NCBI RefSeq assembly: GCF_019399895.1
Contig: NC_091884.1
Coordinates: forward strand, 3,909,771 to 3,973,770
Direction of reading: 5' to 3'
DNA: 64,000 nt
Source of the DNA: Cardiocondyla obscurior
Taxonomy: Eukaryota; Arthropoda; Insecta; Hymenoptera; Formicidae
Shown: positions 13,132-24,112 of the stretch, one piece after another
Layout: each line of letters starts with the position of its first letter
How positions within the stretch are numbered: the first letter of the stretch is position 1
Program-made: the position numbers and the translations under genes
The notes under the pieces: generated by a model
What the model was told of the DNA's origin: nothing
What the model saw: the letters and a program-made list of their open reading frames with translations, nothing else
Databases searched by the model: none

Positions 13132-14928
13132 ATGGGACGTATAGATGTAACTTACTACACTAACGACGGAACAAGAATCCGATCGCAAAATGATGCACGT
13201 CGATATTGCGAAAAGAATAATATAAAATATAATCCAGATTTGTTTAACTTCAAACATTTATCGATTACAGGTCAAAGCTCGTCGAACCAAGAAAAAGCAA
13301 GCCAATCGAGAAGCGAATCGCGACAAGCAAGTGAAGAAAGCAGCGAAGATGAACATGAAGCCATGTACTTGGATTTAAAAATACCGGATACACTGCAAGA
13401 AGCAATGGAGAGCCCACAAAAGGAAAAATGGATCGAAGCAATGGATGACGAGATGTCGACACTTCGCAACAGACATGTATGGAAACAAGCGGACAACCCA
13501 CCCGAAAAAGAAATACTAGGAAGTAGATGGGTCTACAACATTAAAACTAATAATAAGGGTGAGATCGTAAAATATAAAACGCGCTTAGTAGCACAAGGTT
13601 ACACGCAAAAAGAAGGTATAGATTACAAAGAGACATATTCACCCGTTATAAATTTTTCTTTAATTAGAACATTTATGTCGTTAATGGTAAGCTATTTAGG
13701 TTGGAAGCATCGCCAATTAGATATAAAATGCGCGTACCTTTACGGTAAAATAGATAAGGAAATGTATATGCGACTACCGATAAGACCTTCCGGAAAAGGA
13801 GGAGAGATAGTTAATTTGAAAAGAGCACTTTATGGCTTACATCAAAGTGTTAGACAGTGGTATTTAGAACTAGATAATAAATTTCAAAAGTTAGGATTCA
13901 AAAAGATTAAGTATTCAAATTGCGTATATACCCTGAAAAACAAGGCGATAATTTTAGTTTATGTGGACGATTTAATTATATTCGGGAAAAATGATGTAAC
14001 GATCCTTAGCGTAATTGAAAAAGTAAAATCTGTTTTTGAAACAACTGACCTAGGACCAGTTAAATTTCTACTCGGGGTAGAATTCGAAGAAGAAAACGGA
14101 AAAATATATGTGCATCAAAGAAAATATATAACTAAATTAGAGGTAAAATATCCTGACATAAGTCCAATTCAGACAAACACGCCAATGGTAGTAGGTGCAG
14201 GAATCTCTAAGAGATCGGATAAAGAACAGGAATTAGAAGATATTTCTACATATCGCTCGTTAATAGGTTCATTAATGTTTTTAGCAACTAGATCGCGTCC
14301 AGATATATTATACTCAGTTATAACGCTCTCTCAATATAACAACAGACCAAGTTTAAAGCATTGGAAATGTTTTATCAAAGTTCTTCAATATGTAATAGAT
14401 ACAAAAGATTGTCGCTTAAATCTATCAAAGATAGAATATTGTAATTTGCGGGCGTATTCAGATTCCAACTGGGCATCAGATGCCGATGATAGAAAATTTA
14501 TAAGCGGATATATTATAATGTTAGATAAAGTACCGATAAGTTGGTCATCGCGTAAACAAAAGAATGTAAGTCTCTCGACAATGAAAGCCGAATATGTTGC
14601 AATGTGAGAAACGGCTAGAGAATTAAAATGGTTAAAAGATATTTTGCAAGAATGTAAAAAATTCGGAGTTGAACTAAAAGAAACAACACTACTATGCGAT
14701 AACCAGAGTGCCATATGCTTCGCAAAGAATTCAATAGAAAATAATCGCTCGAAACACATAGATATCAAGTATCACTACATTCGTAACTTAATAGCGGACA
14801 AATGCTTCAATATAAAATATGTATCAACAAATGAGAATGTTGCGGATGGTTTTACAAAACCTTTAGTTCCAGATAAGTTCAAGATATATAGAGAGAGTAT
14901 ACTAGATTTCGTTCATATAAAGATATAA
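13132..14928 (+). pseudogene. Copia pol, reverse transcriptase and RNase H part
   Basis: Reverse transcriptase of the RVT_2 type: GSRWVYNIKTN, then motif A in RQLDIKCAYLYGKID, and the catalytic YVDDLIIFG. RNase H follows with AYSDSNWASD, LSTMKAEYVAM and CDNQSAICFAKN, ending at GFTKPL. A TGA at 14605-14607 interrupts RNase H in frame between EYVAM and ETARELKWL. The frame differs from the integrase part by one base. Motifs are intact, so inactivation looks fairly recent. Confidence 0.9.
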
Positions 14929-14944
14929 AGAAACAGGGAGAGAA

Positions 14945-15204
14945 TGTTATAAAAAAGAATAGTTTTTTTATATAATTAAAGGTTTATTCTATATTAAGTA
15001 GCGATACGTCACAAGGCCAGTTTTAAACTGAGCCATGCGAATAAGATAACGCGGACGCGATCCCCATGGTATAAACTTCTTCTCCGATGATCAGTCTGCC
15101 TTATGCCGTGCTACAATACGCATTACATTAAATACATTTACACTTTATTTTCTATTTTTGTGTACTTCTATTTATTAACCAACCAATATCCCAACAATAT
15201 TACA
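14945..15204 (+). repeat. 3' LTR of the copia element
   Basis: It starts tgttataaaa directly after the polypurine tract and ends aatattaca, giving TG...CA termini over about 260 bp. Only one LTR copy is in the window, so the ends rest on the polypurine tract and the terminal dinucleotides. Confidence 0.7.
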
Positions 15205-15248
15205 TATGTAACTCATAAAAAAGTACATTAAATTACTTTTGTATAAGA

Positions 15249-15381
15249 ATTACATACATATATTCTGTACATAAAGTACTTGGAACTGTTACATAAAACA
15301 CAATAAAATAACTTACTCATGAAAATTTTTTTTTGTTTTATGTAACAATTCCAGGTACTTTGTGTACAGAATATATGTAAT
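15249..15381. repeat. Hairpin-forming inverted repeat
   Basis: Arms of about 50 bp: attacatacatatattctg at the left end pairs with cagaatatatgtaat at the right, and both contain the reverse-complement pair ttggaactgttacataaaac / gttttatgtaacaattccag. A short AT loop lies between. Probably a palindromic MITE or the terminus of a neighbouring element. Confidence 0.7.
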
Positions 15382-15467
15382 CTTATTTGATAAAGATAAT
15401 AAAAATGTAAATATGGATCACATTAACATAATAAATTAGATTTCAGGTTATTCGCTCAGATCCAAGA

Positions 15468-15592
15468 ATGGTGCGGCATTGCTGTGTACCAGGGTGCACA
15501 TCAAATATTAATATACCATTACATCGATTTCCCAAAGATGTTCAAAGAGTGAGCATCTGGTTCATAGCAATAGGATGTAGAAACTTAATTGG
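15468..15592 (+). pseudogene. THAP DNA-binding exon of the P-like transposase
   Basis: It begins MVRHCCVPGCTSN with the CxxxxC pair and HRFPKD typical of a THAP zinc domain, which binds the element's own ends. The exon stops at a gtaagt donor (15593). The next exon, after a cag at 15714-15716, gives RICTEHFSEDMF, supplying the C...H pair of the finger, but in a frame offset by one from a simple splice, and it meets a TAA at 15841. The domain is therefore recognisable but no longer encoded intact. Confidence 0.75.
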
Positions 15593-16264
15593 TAAGTTTT
15601 ATTTCAAATTATTGCAAGTTTATAATACAATTGTATGGCTACATGTTTTACATTTAATTATACTTATGTACTGATTATACTGTACCAGATATTAAATTTA
15701 CAATTTTTTGTTACAGATTTACGGGAAAGCTAGCTCAACTCAGGATCTGTACTGAACATTTTTCTGAAGACATGTTTCTCAAGGATAGAGCACGACGGTG
15801 CCTAAAGGAAAATGCAATACCATCTTTGCATATAGATTTGTAAAATGGTACTAATAATATTATTAGTACTACTGCTGCAAATATTGAAACATGCGCTTCC
15901 AAAAATGTTCAGGAAGATCCAATGTTGATGCCAACTATTCTAGAAGAAATCATTTATGTGGAGACAAATAACAGTGAAACAAAAGTGCTAAAAGCCGAGG
16001 TGAAGAAATGCAAAAAAATATTGCACAAAAAAAATTAATTATCAAAAAACAGCGCCGTAAATTAAAGAAAAAAAGCACTTAGAATGACGTATTAAAGAAT
16101 ATATCTAGCGCACAAAAGACATTTTTTGAATTGGTAAGCAATCACATGAAATCTGCACCGCAGGTAAGTTTTTCGATTGTTTATTTTTAGATTTTTATAA
16201 TTTTAAATTTTATTATTATATTTTATTGTTATTTGTTTTTTATATTTGTATTATTTTTGTTTTA

Positions 16265-16476
16265 TGTACGGTTTTGGTAAGAATGGTTGCAACATATAAA
16301 GTTTCAACATGATTTTTAGAAACAGAAAATGGGAACTGCTACATTCGTTCATGTGCAATACATAGATATGACCAGATCTATGTATTGCATGTAAACGAAT
16401 GTAGCGGTTCGCATTTTGTTTCTAAAAATCATGTTGCAACTTTATGTGTTGCAACCATTTTGACCACAACCGTACA
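16265..16476. repeat. 212-bp near-perfect palindrome
   Basis: Starts tgtacggttttggt and ends accacaaccgtaca; arms of about 100 bp match with few mismatches around an 8-base centre (atgaccag, flanked by acatagat and atctatgt). It lies in an intron of the P-like gene and has no coding capacity. A recently inserted foldback MITE is the simplest reading. Confidence 0.85.
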
Positions 16477-16897
16477 TGTGTTAAATGAGCCTATTAATGT
16501 ACATAGACCATATTGGTTTTAACAATCGTTTTAGTCAATTTTCGGATTTGAATTAAATATTAAAATCAAAATATTTTTAAATTATTTATATTTATATTAC
16601 ATTTTTAAGTAATTATTAATTTTGTTAATTGTTTTTGTACCTTGTAAACGTACATCAATTTTAAATCTTTTTAATACGTGAAGTAAATTTGTGACGTTAA
16701 AAATAAAACGTTTATTTGTGCTACATTTTTACAAAGTACTAAGGTAAGTATTATTATTTTAAATTGTTTTACATTGTTAAAATATTGAATATAATCAAAG
16801 TAAATTTATAATCTAATATAATATAAGATACCCCAAATATGATACTAGTAAACAGTTTCTAAAAGAGTACGTGACTCTATTAGAAGTAGATATTAGA

Positions 16898-17140
16898 TAC
16901 TAAGAATATTGATAAGGTAAAGATCCAGGGAAAGTCCCTTTATCTGACGGATAGAACAATGGCACAGTTGAGGCCTCAGTCTCTGGTTAAACGCGTCCGA
17001 AAGCAGAGCTCATAAGCGCTGTCATTTAAAGAAGTATATGTATCCAACGAGTGTTTAAATAAAGAATTAATTAAACTATAATTTTATTAATTTATTTACA
17101 TCAAAATAAACTACGTACCACGTATACGAAAATCTTAACA
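16898..17140. repeat. Possible solo LTR
   Basis: A more GC-balanced block inside AT-rich intron, with an AATAAA-like site near 17056 and imperfectly inverted ends (tactaagaat... / ...aatcttaaca). Copia-like size of about 240 bp. I see no target duplication, so this is tentative. Confidence 0.3.
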
Positions 17141-18001
17141 TATATTATTTCTTTTTTATCAATATTTTAATTTTTTTTATTTATGTTGTAATAATTTTTT
17201 TTTTAGCTAAAATGTGTTCCATGTTCTATGTTTTTGAAATTCAAAAGTTGAACATTTTTAAGACATGCAATACATCCTTTTGGACTCAAAATCAAAATCA
17301 ATTGAAGATGAGGTTGAACATCATTTTCAGCTGGTGGAAGAGGAAGACACAATCTGTGACATTAATAATAATGGCACAATAGAACAGGTAAATGCTTTAT
17401 GTTCTTATATTAAATTAAATTTTTTTTTGTATTACAAAAGTAATTTACTTTATTTTTAATTTATTCTAAGCGAAATTCTTTTTTCAGGTTAATCAATTTT
17501 TACGTTTGGAGTTCCAAAGTATTTAAGACAACTTTATCTGGTATGTTTTATACACTATTATTAATTTTTTTACAATTTATTGTGGCATGTTCTTTTTATG
17601 TTTTTTCTCTTTTTTATATTTAATATTTATTTGTAAATATATTATAATTTTGCTGTTTTTCCAAATCTTATTTTTATATTTACAGTTTTTTTTTTAAATA
17701 TATCTTGCAATGTTTTGCAATTTTATGAAGGTTTTAACTTGAGATCAAATACTTTTTATATTATATTGAATGATTGCATAAGTTCGTGCCCGATTTTCAA
17801 TTAAAGTTTTTTTTTAAATAGGGCAGAAACTTTTGCAATCATCCAATATTTTGCTTGCTTTTTTTCTTACATTTTATAATATTTTGTGATGGTATTTATG
17901 GTTGCACGGTTATACATAATATGTGGTTTAATATATTGTAGTTTTGCTTGCTTTATTAATATTTTTTGTTAAACAATATTAATGTTATAATTTTTTTACA
18001 G

Positions 18002-18589
18002 GGACGACGATTTACAGAAGATAAAAAGGCCCTTGCACTTACAATGTATAAAACAATGGAAAAGCGAGCATACACGCGTTTAAGGGAAATATTCCACCCT
18101 CTTCCCACGATTCGGACATTGCAGTTATCGCTTCAGAAAATACCCATGCATGCGGGAATAAACACTTTTATTCTGAAGCATTTGAAGCAAATAACTTCAA
18201 AAATGTCAATAAAAGATAAAGTGTGTATTCTCATGTAAGATGAGGTATCTATTCAACCCAAAATCACATTAATGTCCGAAAGGATGTTATATGTGGATTT
18301 GAGGATTGGGGCAATAATAGCACGCTTTGAATCGCCAATCACGCTTTAGTATTTATGTTAAGAGGCTTACATTCGGGCTGGAAAATGCCCGTCTCATATA
18401 ACTTTTGTTGTAAACAAACCAGCACACCTCAATTAATTCACTGCATCAAACAGCATATTCGCTGTTTAAAGAATGTAGGCTTCCTCATCGTTAGTACAGT
18501 TTGTGATCAAGGGTCCTCGAATATAACTGCAATCAACGAACTTTTTCGACAAACAAAAATGAAAAGAGATTTTGAGAAAAGGAATCAAC
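18002..18589 (+). pseudogene. P-like transposase, catalytic-domain exon
   Basis: Follows a tttttttacag acceptor and ends at a gtaagt donor. It encodes YTRLREIFHPLPTIRTLQ and a segment ending KVCILM, then a TAA (18236-18238) and DEVSIQP, the region of the first catalytic acidic residue in P/THAP9 transposases. The frame then shifts, and a third stretch (18355-18589) gives GLHSGWKMPVSYNF and CDQGSSNITAINELF. At least one stop and one shift separate these. The donor is followed 11 bases later by the solo LTR. Confidence 0.8.
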
Positions 18590-18600
18590 GTAAGTATATA

Positions 18601-19319
18601 TGTGGACGTTGACGGTGTCCAGCCGGCGCTACAAGTCGCGCAGAATAGGGGGTCACAATTTAAGACAGAAAGGCAGACACTTAACAAATCACAAATAATA
18701 ATCAAATATATTTAACAAATAAGTAAAGGAAATAACAAGCAATAATGAACATAACAAAAAGTAACATACAAATAATAAAAAAAAGTAGTCCTCTCATTTG
18801 AGGAAATAAAAGCGGGTCGGTATAGACCGCGTTGAACTTATCTGTATTTCGCAGCGGCGGAAGAATGCTGTCGGCAGCAAACGCAAGGAACTCGCAGTTC
18901 GCAGCTTGCGGTTCGCAATTCGTGATTCGCAGTTCGCAGTTCGTGATTTGCAAAGGGCCTGGCCAGGCTTGGGCACGCAGAGTAATTCGCACGTATGCAC
19001 TCGATGCACAAACTGGAACGCGATCGAAAGAATAAAGCATAAAGTGTCGTGGAAGACGACAGCTCAGCGATGTGCTCGCTTTGAAACTCGGAGGGACTCT
19101 GAGGGCTTGGCTGACGCAACGAGCCTTCCGAGCCGTTGTCTTAGAAAAGTAAATCGGAAAAGTCCCGGGAGATTAGCCGGGGAAGTCCCGAGACAAAGAC
19201 CGCGGAATGAGTAATATTAAAAGAAAGGCCGCGGGATTAAAATTTGTTTCCTCTTCCGGACGGCCGGCAATGTATGAGGTGGCGTTATCCGGTGTGTGAC
19301 GTCGGAGGGATCCGCCACA
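18601..19319 (-). repeat. Solo LTR, copy A
   Basis: 719 bp, tgtggacgtt... to ...ggatccgccaca on the plus strand, so TGTGGCGG...GTCCACA on the minus strand. It is flanked by the 4-bp direct repeat tata (18597-18600 and 19320-19323). The same sequence recurs at 22668 and 62124 in the other orientation. Terminal TG/CA and a 4-bp target duplication fit a solo LTR of a gypsy or BEL element. Internal repeats of gcgaattcgcag-like words give spurious reading frames. It sits in an intron of the P-like gene. Confidence 0.85.
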
Positions 19320-19411
19320 TATATACTTATAATGCATTTTATTTGTTATTTATAGTAAAAATACTTTATACAAAGGTTAATAATTTAGTTGATTGTTTGC
19401 ATTATTTACAG

Positions 19412-20948
19412 GACAAACTTTTAAAATCGGAAATTCGAAAACTGTTCCTATTTATGATGCGCCCCACTTAATTAAAGGAATACGGAATAATTTACTCACA
19501 AAGGATCTCGCGCTTAATTGTAAAGACAGAAACAACATTAATTATAATGAAATCGCATCGTGGGACGTTATTCAAAAAGCGTGGTTAATGAACAAAAATA
19601 TTAATATTATTAGGCCACAATTAAAGAAAATAACAAAGAACCACGTCATAGAAAACAAAATAAATAAAATGCGCGTAAAATATGCCACTCAAGTTTTAAG
19701 TGGAACAGTGGCAAGTTATATTAAAACTTTGGTTAGAACCAAATGTAAGTACAAATTTTAATATTGTTAAGAATGTAATATATAGTATAATATAATACAT
19801 AATAATAAATATATACTTTTGTTGTAGGTGTTGTAAACATTGAGAACAAAGAAATCGAAATATCGTCACAAGAAGGAATTCCAACAGCGGAAGCAGTTAA
19901 TGTTTTTAATAATTTATCCGACTCCGTTAATAGCGAGAAAAATAATAGTGAGGAAAACGAATTCCGCTCTCCGGTTACGAAACAAAGTGTGCATAAAGAA
20001 TTTTGGGTGAGTGCTAAGAGAACGTTAAGAAATATGTATTTTGTCGACAAAATTTCGCGAGAGAGTGTATCGATTCAGAGTCTTACAAACTGGACAGTAA
20101 CACTAAACGGGTTTCAAAAACTTTGGAAAATTTTACGTTTAAAATATAAATTTAATAAATTTCTAACGCGATTTTGCAATCAAGATTCTTTAGAAAATTT
20201 TTTCCGTTAAATTAGAAGCTACGTCGCTCGTTATAATAATCCGATCCCACAACATTTCGAAGAATCATTTGTCACTTTATTAATAAATAATATGAAATTT
20301 GTGTCCGTGATTGGCGGTAATTGCAAAGTAAGTAATGACGAGTATATGTTAACTTCATTAAAAGATCATTTAGATAATTCGCGTGTAGAGTCTCCGATCA
20401 ATATTGAAATTTGTTACGAATCTTCCGAATTATTTTCAGATGCTAACATAACGGAACATTCAATTATTACATTAATTTTTCAACAACCAAATTTTATTAT
20501 TTCTTCCGTTTTAAAAAAACTTAATAATTGTTATTTGTGCAAAAATAGCGCTAAAAGTAGTGACTTTCCAGTTTGTGCGAGACTTATTATTAGTGCAGTT
20601 TATAAATTGTTAAAAACCAATGCTCATCGGCGTAATTTATGTAAATTTATATTATCTCATTTTGATAACTGGAACATAGATTTAGATTGGGTTGAATGTA
20701 TAAAACATAAGGTTGATTTTTTTAAAGCCATGATTCGCGTTTTAGTTCCTAATAGCATTATAACTTGGTGTAAACAAAGAAATAAATTAATTAATGCTTT
20801 CAATGATTATAGAGATTCCGACATTCTTAACAATATAAATAAAGTTAAAAATTTGCGCGATAAATTTTTTCGACATTATTCTAAAAATTGTAAATTAGAA
20901 AGAAAGCGCTTGTTTCAAAATTCTAGACGTTCCAGTAAAAATGTATAA
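19412..20948 (+). pseudogene. P-like transposase, C-terminal exons
   Basis: Two exons: 19412-19744 (after atttacag, ending at gtaagt) and 19828-20948 (after gttgtag). The first encodes KTVPIYDAPHLIKGIRNNLL, the segment DAPHLIKxxRNN being a hallmark of P/THAP9 transposases. The second encodes RFCNQDSLENFFR, then a single in-frame TAA (20208-20210), then IRSYVARYNNPIP and a long lysine-rich C terminus to 20948. Apart from that stop the final 1.1 kb is open, so this half is the best preserved part of the element. Confidence 0.85.
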
Positions 20949-22470
20949 AAAATGTATTATTTTTGTTAATGTAATTTGTATGTACTGAATGTAAATATGT
21001 GTCAATATATTTTGTAAGTGTGTACCTAGTGCAAAGTATGAACGTTTAGTTAGATAACAGATAAGTAGGATTCTTCCACTTCACATTATTACCTGAAGAA
21101 GTCATATTTTCTTTATGACCTATGAGGACATAAGAAGATATGCCTTCAGGTTTTAAATAATGTTAAAAGAAAGATGCGACGTCTTAGCGAAAACAGGACA
21201 TGATGCATCTAAGAAGAATTTTAGCTGTGTGAATAGTGAGACATTTTGCTCTAACCACAGGTGTATCATCGGAGAACAACAATGATACACGGTTGAGTAA
21301 TTGTCTTCGAATATTTATTTGATAGCTTGGATTGTCAAAATTTTATATTACATTCTTATTGTTATTCATGTTACTTTGGATATTTGTTGTATGGTTAACT
21401 GACGTGTTTGTACTTATATTTGTATGTGCGTTTATGTTTTTAATTTTTATTGTAATGTTTTCTGCGTAAATGTGTTTTTTTTTAGCAATGTGTTAAATTT
21501 TGTAAAATGTTGTTATATATGAGTGAATGTGTGAATGATGCGTTGGTGACTGTTGGTGACTTTAAAACTAGCCGCATACAATAATTTTTTTTTCAAAAAA
21601 AACTTTGTATATCGCTAGTTTTTTATGTCATGCAGTCTTGCATCACATTTTTTAATCACACCGAGTATTAAAGACCCAAAAAAACATTTTCAAAAAAAAA
21701 GAATCCTCCAAAAAGACTCCTATAAAAAGATTAAAAAAAAGACCCCCAAAATAAAACATAAAATGTGTACATTAATATCAAATATTCTCTATAAAAATAA
21801 TGAGATCAAATAATTGCGCCAAGAATCTGAAGAAAATAGAAGGTTATATTTAAGCTAAATCAAAACTCCAAAAAAAAAGACCTTTAAAACTAAAACTCCC
21901 CACAAAAAAACTGCCCCGAAAAAACTCCCCAAAAATTATACTTCCCCAAAGTTGAATATAAAATGTGTACTATAATATAATATCAAATACTCTATATAAA
22001 ATTAATGAAATCGAATAATAGCGCCAAGAACCTGAAGGAGCTAGAAAATTTTAAACATTACAAACCCGTGTGGAACCGTAAAACGTAGACCTAGGTTCGC
22101 CCCGATGATAAAACGCAATTAACATTACAAACCCATGTGGAACCGTAAAACGTAGACCTGAAAGATAATAATAAGATAATAATTGTTAAATTTTATACCA
22201 AAATGTAAAAAAAAAAGAAAAAAAAAATACATAACATAAATTGAACCAGTGATTCCGCGCTTACTAGACCAGCGCCGCCCGCTCTGGACTACCACGCTGC
22301 TTCGAAAGTAAGTATAACTTATAGACATACGAAATATTTAAACTAACTGTTCTCTCTTATTTTTTAGTAGTGCGTCGAATGGCTTTACCAAGTATCTCAA
22401 GGAACACCAATCTTCAAACCCTGCAAGTTTGAAGAAAATCGGTGTTCCGTTGAGCGCGGCCTCCCTTTGT
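20949..22470. other. AT-rich noncoding DNA with internal duplications
   Basis: No gene. It holds an inverted repeat at 21557-21630 (gactttaaaactagc / gctagttttttatgtc), a diverged pair of direct repeats at about 21758-21830 and 21958-22035 (ataaaatgtgtac... gcgccaagaa), and a tight pair at 22053-22092 and 22121-22160 (acattacaaaccc, tgtggaaccgtaaaacgtag). At 22399-22447 there is a short hairpin (ggaacaccaatcttcaaacc / tttgaagaaaatcggtgttcc). Confidence 0.6.
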
Positions 22471-22611
22471 TAGTTCTCGTTTTGATTGTTCAGCTGCAAG
22501 ATCGTCGCGATCATGCATGTGTTGGTGTTTACCTAAATCTGTAGTAATTTTGCCGACTTCGGTATAAAACTGCACATCTACATGTTTCTTTTTTCCGAAC
22601 ATAATAGCATG
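22471..22611 (-). pseudogene. SPT16 (FACT complex) exon fragment
   Basis: About 47 codons on the minus strand read DVQFYTEVGKITTDLG then KHQHMHDRDDLAAEQ, a highly conserved stretch of the histone chaperone SPT16 (dre4 in flies), the large subunit of FACT. The fragment is preceded by tattttttag, a good splice acceptor, so it starts at a genomic exon edge rather than being a processed cDNA. Homology fails after KREL, where the sequence runs towards the hairpin at 22.4 kb. SPT16 is about 1,000 residues, so this is a small captured or duplicated piece. Confidence 0.8.
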
Positions 22612-22667
22612 CTAAAAAATACAAATATGTGTAAATACATACTTACATATTAACGATATAGTAGATA

Positions 22668-23407
22668 TGTGGCGGATCCCTCCGACGTCACACGCCGGAT
22701 GACGCCACCTCATACATTGTCGGCCGTCTGGAAGAGGAAACAAATTTTAATCCCGCGGCCTTTCTTTTAATATTAGTCACTTCATGGTCATAGTCCGACA
22801 TCAGCTTTTGTCTCGGGACTTCCCTGGTTGATTACGGTTAATCTCCCGGGACTCTCCCGATTTACTTTCTTTAAACAATAACTCTGTAGGCTCGTTGCGT
22901 CAGTCGAGCCCTCAGAGTCCCTCCGAGTTTCAGAGCGAGCACATCGTTGAGCTGTCGTCTTCCACGACACTTTATACTTTATTCTTTCGATCGCGTTCCA
23001 GTTTGTGCATCGAGTGCATACGTGCAAATTACTCTGCGTGCCCAAGCCTGGCCAGGCCTTTTACGAATCACGAACTGCGAATCACGAATTGCGAACCGCA
23101 AGCTGTGAACTGCGAGTTCCATGCGTCTGCTGCCGACAGCATTCTTCCGCCGCTGCGGAATACAGATAAGTTCAACGCGGTCTATACCGACCCGCTTTTA
23201 TTTCCTCAAATGAGAGGACTACTTCTTTTTATTATTTGTATGTTACTTTTTATTGTGTTCATTATTGCTTGTTATTTCCGTTACTTATTTGTTAAATATA
23301 TTTGATTGTTATTTGTGATTTGTCAAGTGTCTGCCTTTCTGTCTTAAATTGTGAACCCCTTATTCTGCGCGACTTGTAGCGTCGGCTGGACACCGTCAAC
23401 GTCCACA
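22668..23407 (+). repeat. Solo LTR, copy B
   Basis: 740 bp, TGTGGCGG...GTCCACA, flanked by the direct repeat gata (22664-22667 and 23408-23411). It is the same family as 18601-19319 and 62124-62868. A TATA-like ctttatactttatt near 22970 is a plausible promoter. It separates the SPT16 fragment from the mask fragment. Confidence 0.87.
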
Positions 23408-23460
23408 GATATACAATTTATACACTTAAAAAAATATTCAAGATGAGAATCTGATACATA

Positions 23461-24112
23461 CGAACGCTGTGGGGACGTATCCTTATCGTTGTTACTAGGA
23501 CTATTATTATTTTTTTTTCTTTTTTTCCTTCTTTTTTTTTCTTGCTTTTACATCATTGCTACTGCAACTTCTCTGACTGTTTGCATCTATTCCACTATCA
23601 CCCTCTTCTCTATCAGGATCCTCCGGGCTTCTGTTCACAGGAGATGGTACACTTTCCATTCTTTCATCGCCGCCCTCATGTTCGCTGTCGTCTGCTCGAT
23701 CGCATTCCTCATCTGATTTTTTTCCATTTTCTTCCTTACCTGAAAAGTGGTTTCATTTTTCTTGTACTCTTCATGAAGTTTACGTTTTTCTTCCTTCTTC
23801 TCAAGTTTTTTCTTTTTCTTTCTCTCTCGTCTTCGCGCAGCAGCCGCCTTTTTCGATTCCTCTCTTGTTTTTTCCATATCAAGTTCTTCTAATAGTATTG
23901 TGGCATTTTTATTTGTTTAGCAGCCTGTGTTTCTTTGGCAGCTCTTATTACTTTCACACACTCCTAACATTTTTCTAAGAGCTTTTTGTCGCTAACTGTC
24001 GCTATATATCTTGTCATTTCTTGATCACTTGGAAATTGCGTTACGTGATTTACCATCCATTTCAATACCTTAATATGACTTTTTCGAAACGCAGCCATCA
24101 GACAAGAAACCA
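23461..24112 (-). pseudogene. mask/ANKHD1 fragment (ankyrin-KH protein)
   Basis: On the minus strand: SCLMAAFRKSHIKVLKWMVN, QFPSDQEMTRYIATVSDKKL, then a charged run (EKTREESKKAAAARRRERKK) and RSPEDPDREEGDSGIDANSQ. This is the end of the second ankyrin block and the following coiled, Lys/Glu-rich linker of mask (ANKHD1/ANKRD17). It is broken by a TAG (KC*ECVK, probably CAG originally), a 1-base deletion near 23.91 kb and a frame change near 23.75 kb. A 50-nt stretch upstream (24187-24236) has splice-like borders but I could not assign it. Confidence 0.82.

Larger units (their letters stand above)
11913..15204 (+). mobile_element. Ty1/copia retrotransposon, 5'-truncated
   Basis: Order is GAG-pre-integrase, integrase, reverse transcriptase, RNase H, polypurine tract, 3' LTR. 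Integrase before RT identifies copia rather than gypsy. Gag, protease and the 5' LTR are absent. The polyprotein is broken by a frame change near 12.99-13.13 kb and an in-frame TGA at 14605, so it is a dead copy. A polypurine tract (aaacagggagagaa) precedes the LTR start. Confidence 0.92.
15468..20948 (+). mobile_element. P-element-like (THAP) transposon, degenerate
   Basis: A multi-exon P/THAP9-type transposase spread over 5.5 kb. Recognisable exons are 15468-15592 (THAP), about 15717-16163, a candidate at 17213-17389, 18002-18589, 19412-19744 and 19828-20948, most bounded by gtaagt and cag-type sites. Two introns carry later insertions: a hairpin and a possible solo LTR at 16.2-17.1 kb, and a full solo LTR at 18601-19319. 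Several stops and shifts make it inactive. I did not find P-type terminal repeats. Confidence 0.8.

Noticed and set aside
22245..22313. Minus-strand tRNA-like stretch (gtagtccagagcgg ... ggttcaa) followed by a T-run
   Set aside because: Box A and box B resemblance is partial, the cloverleaf does not close and there is only one copy in the window; a SINE head is possible but unsupported.
22895..23305. 136-codon frame within the solo LTR, with counterparts in the other copies
   Set aside because: The frames are read through LTR sequence full of short repeated words, differ among copies and show no protein family.
23489..23892. Plus-strand Phe/Leu-rich frames at the mask fragment
   Set aside because: They are antisense to the Lys/Glu-rich mask linker, which accounts for the composition.
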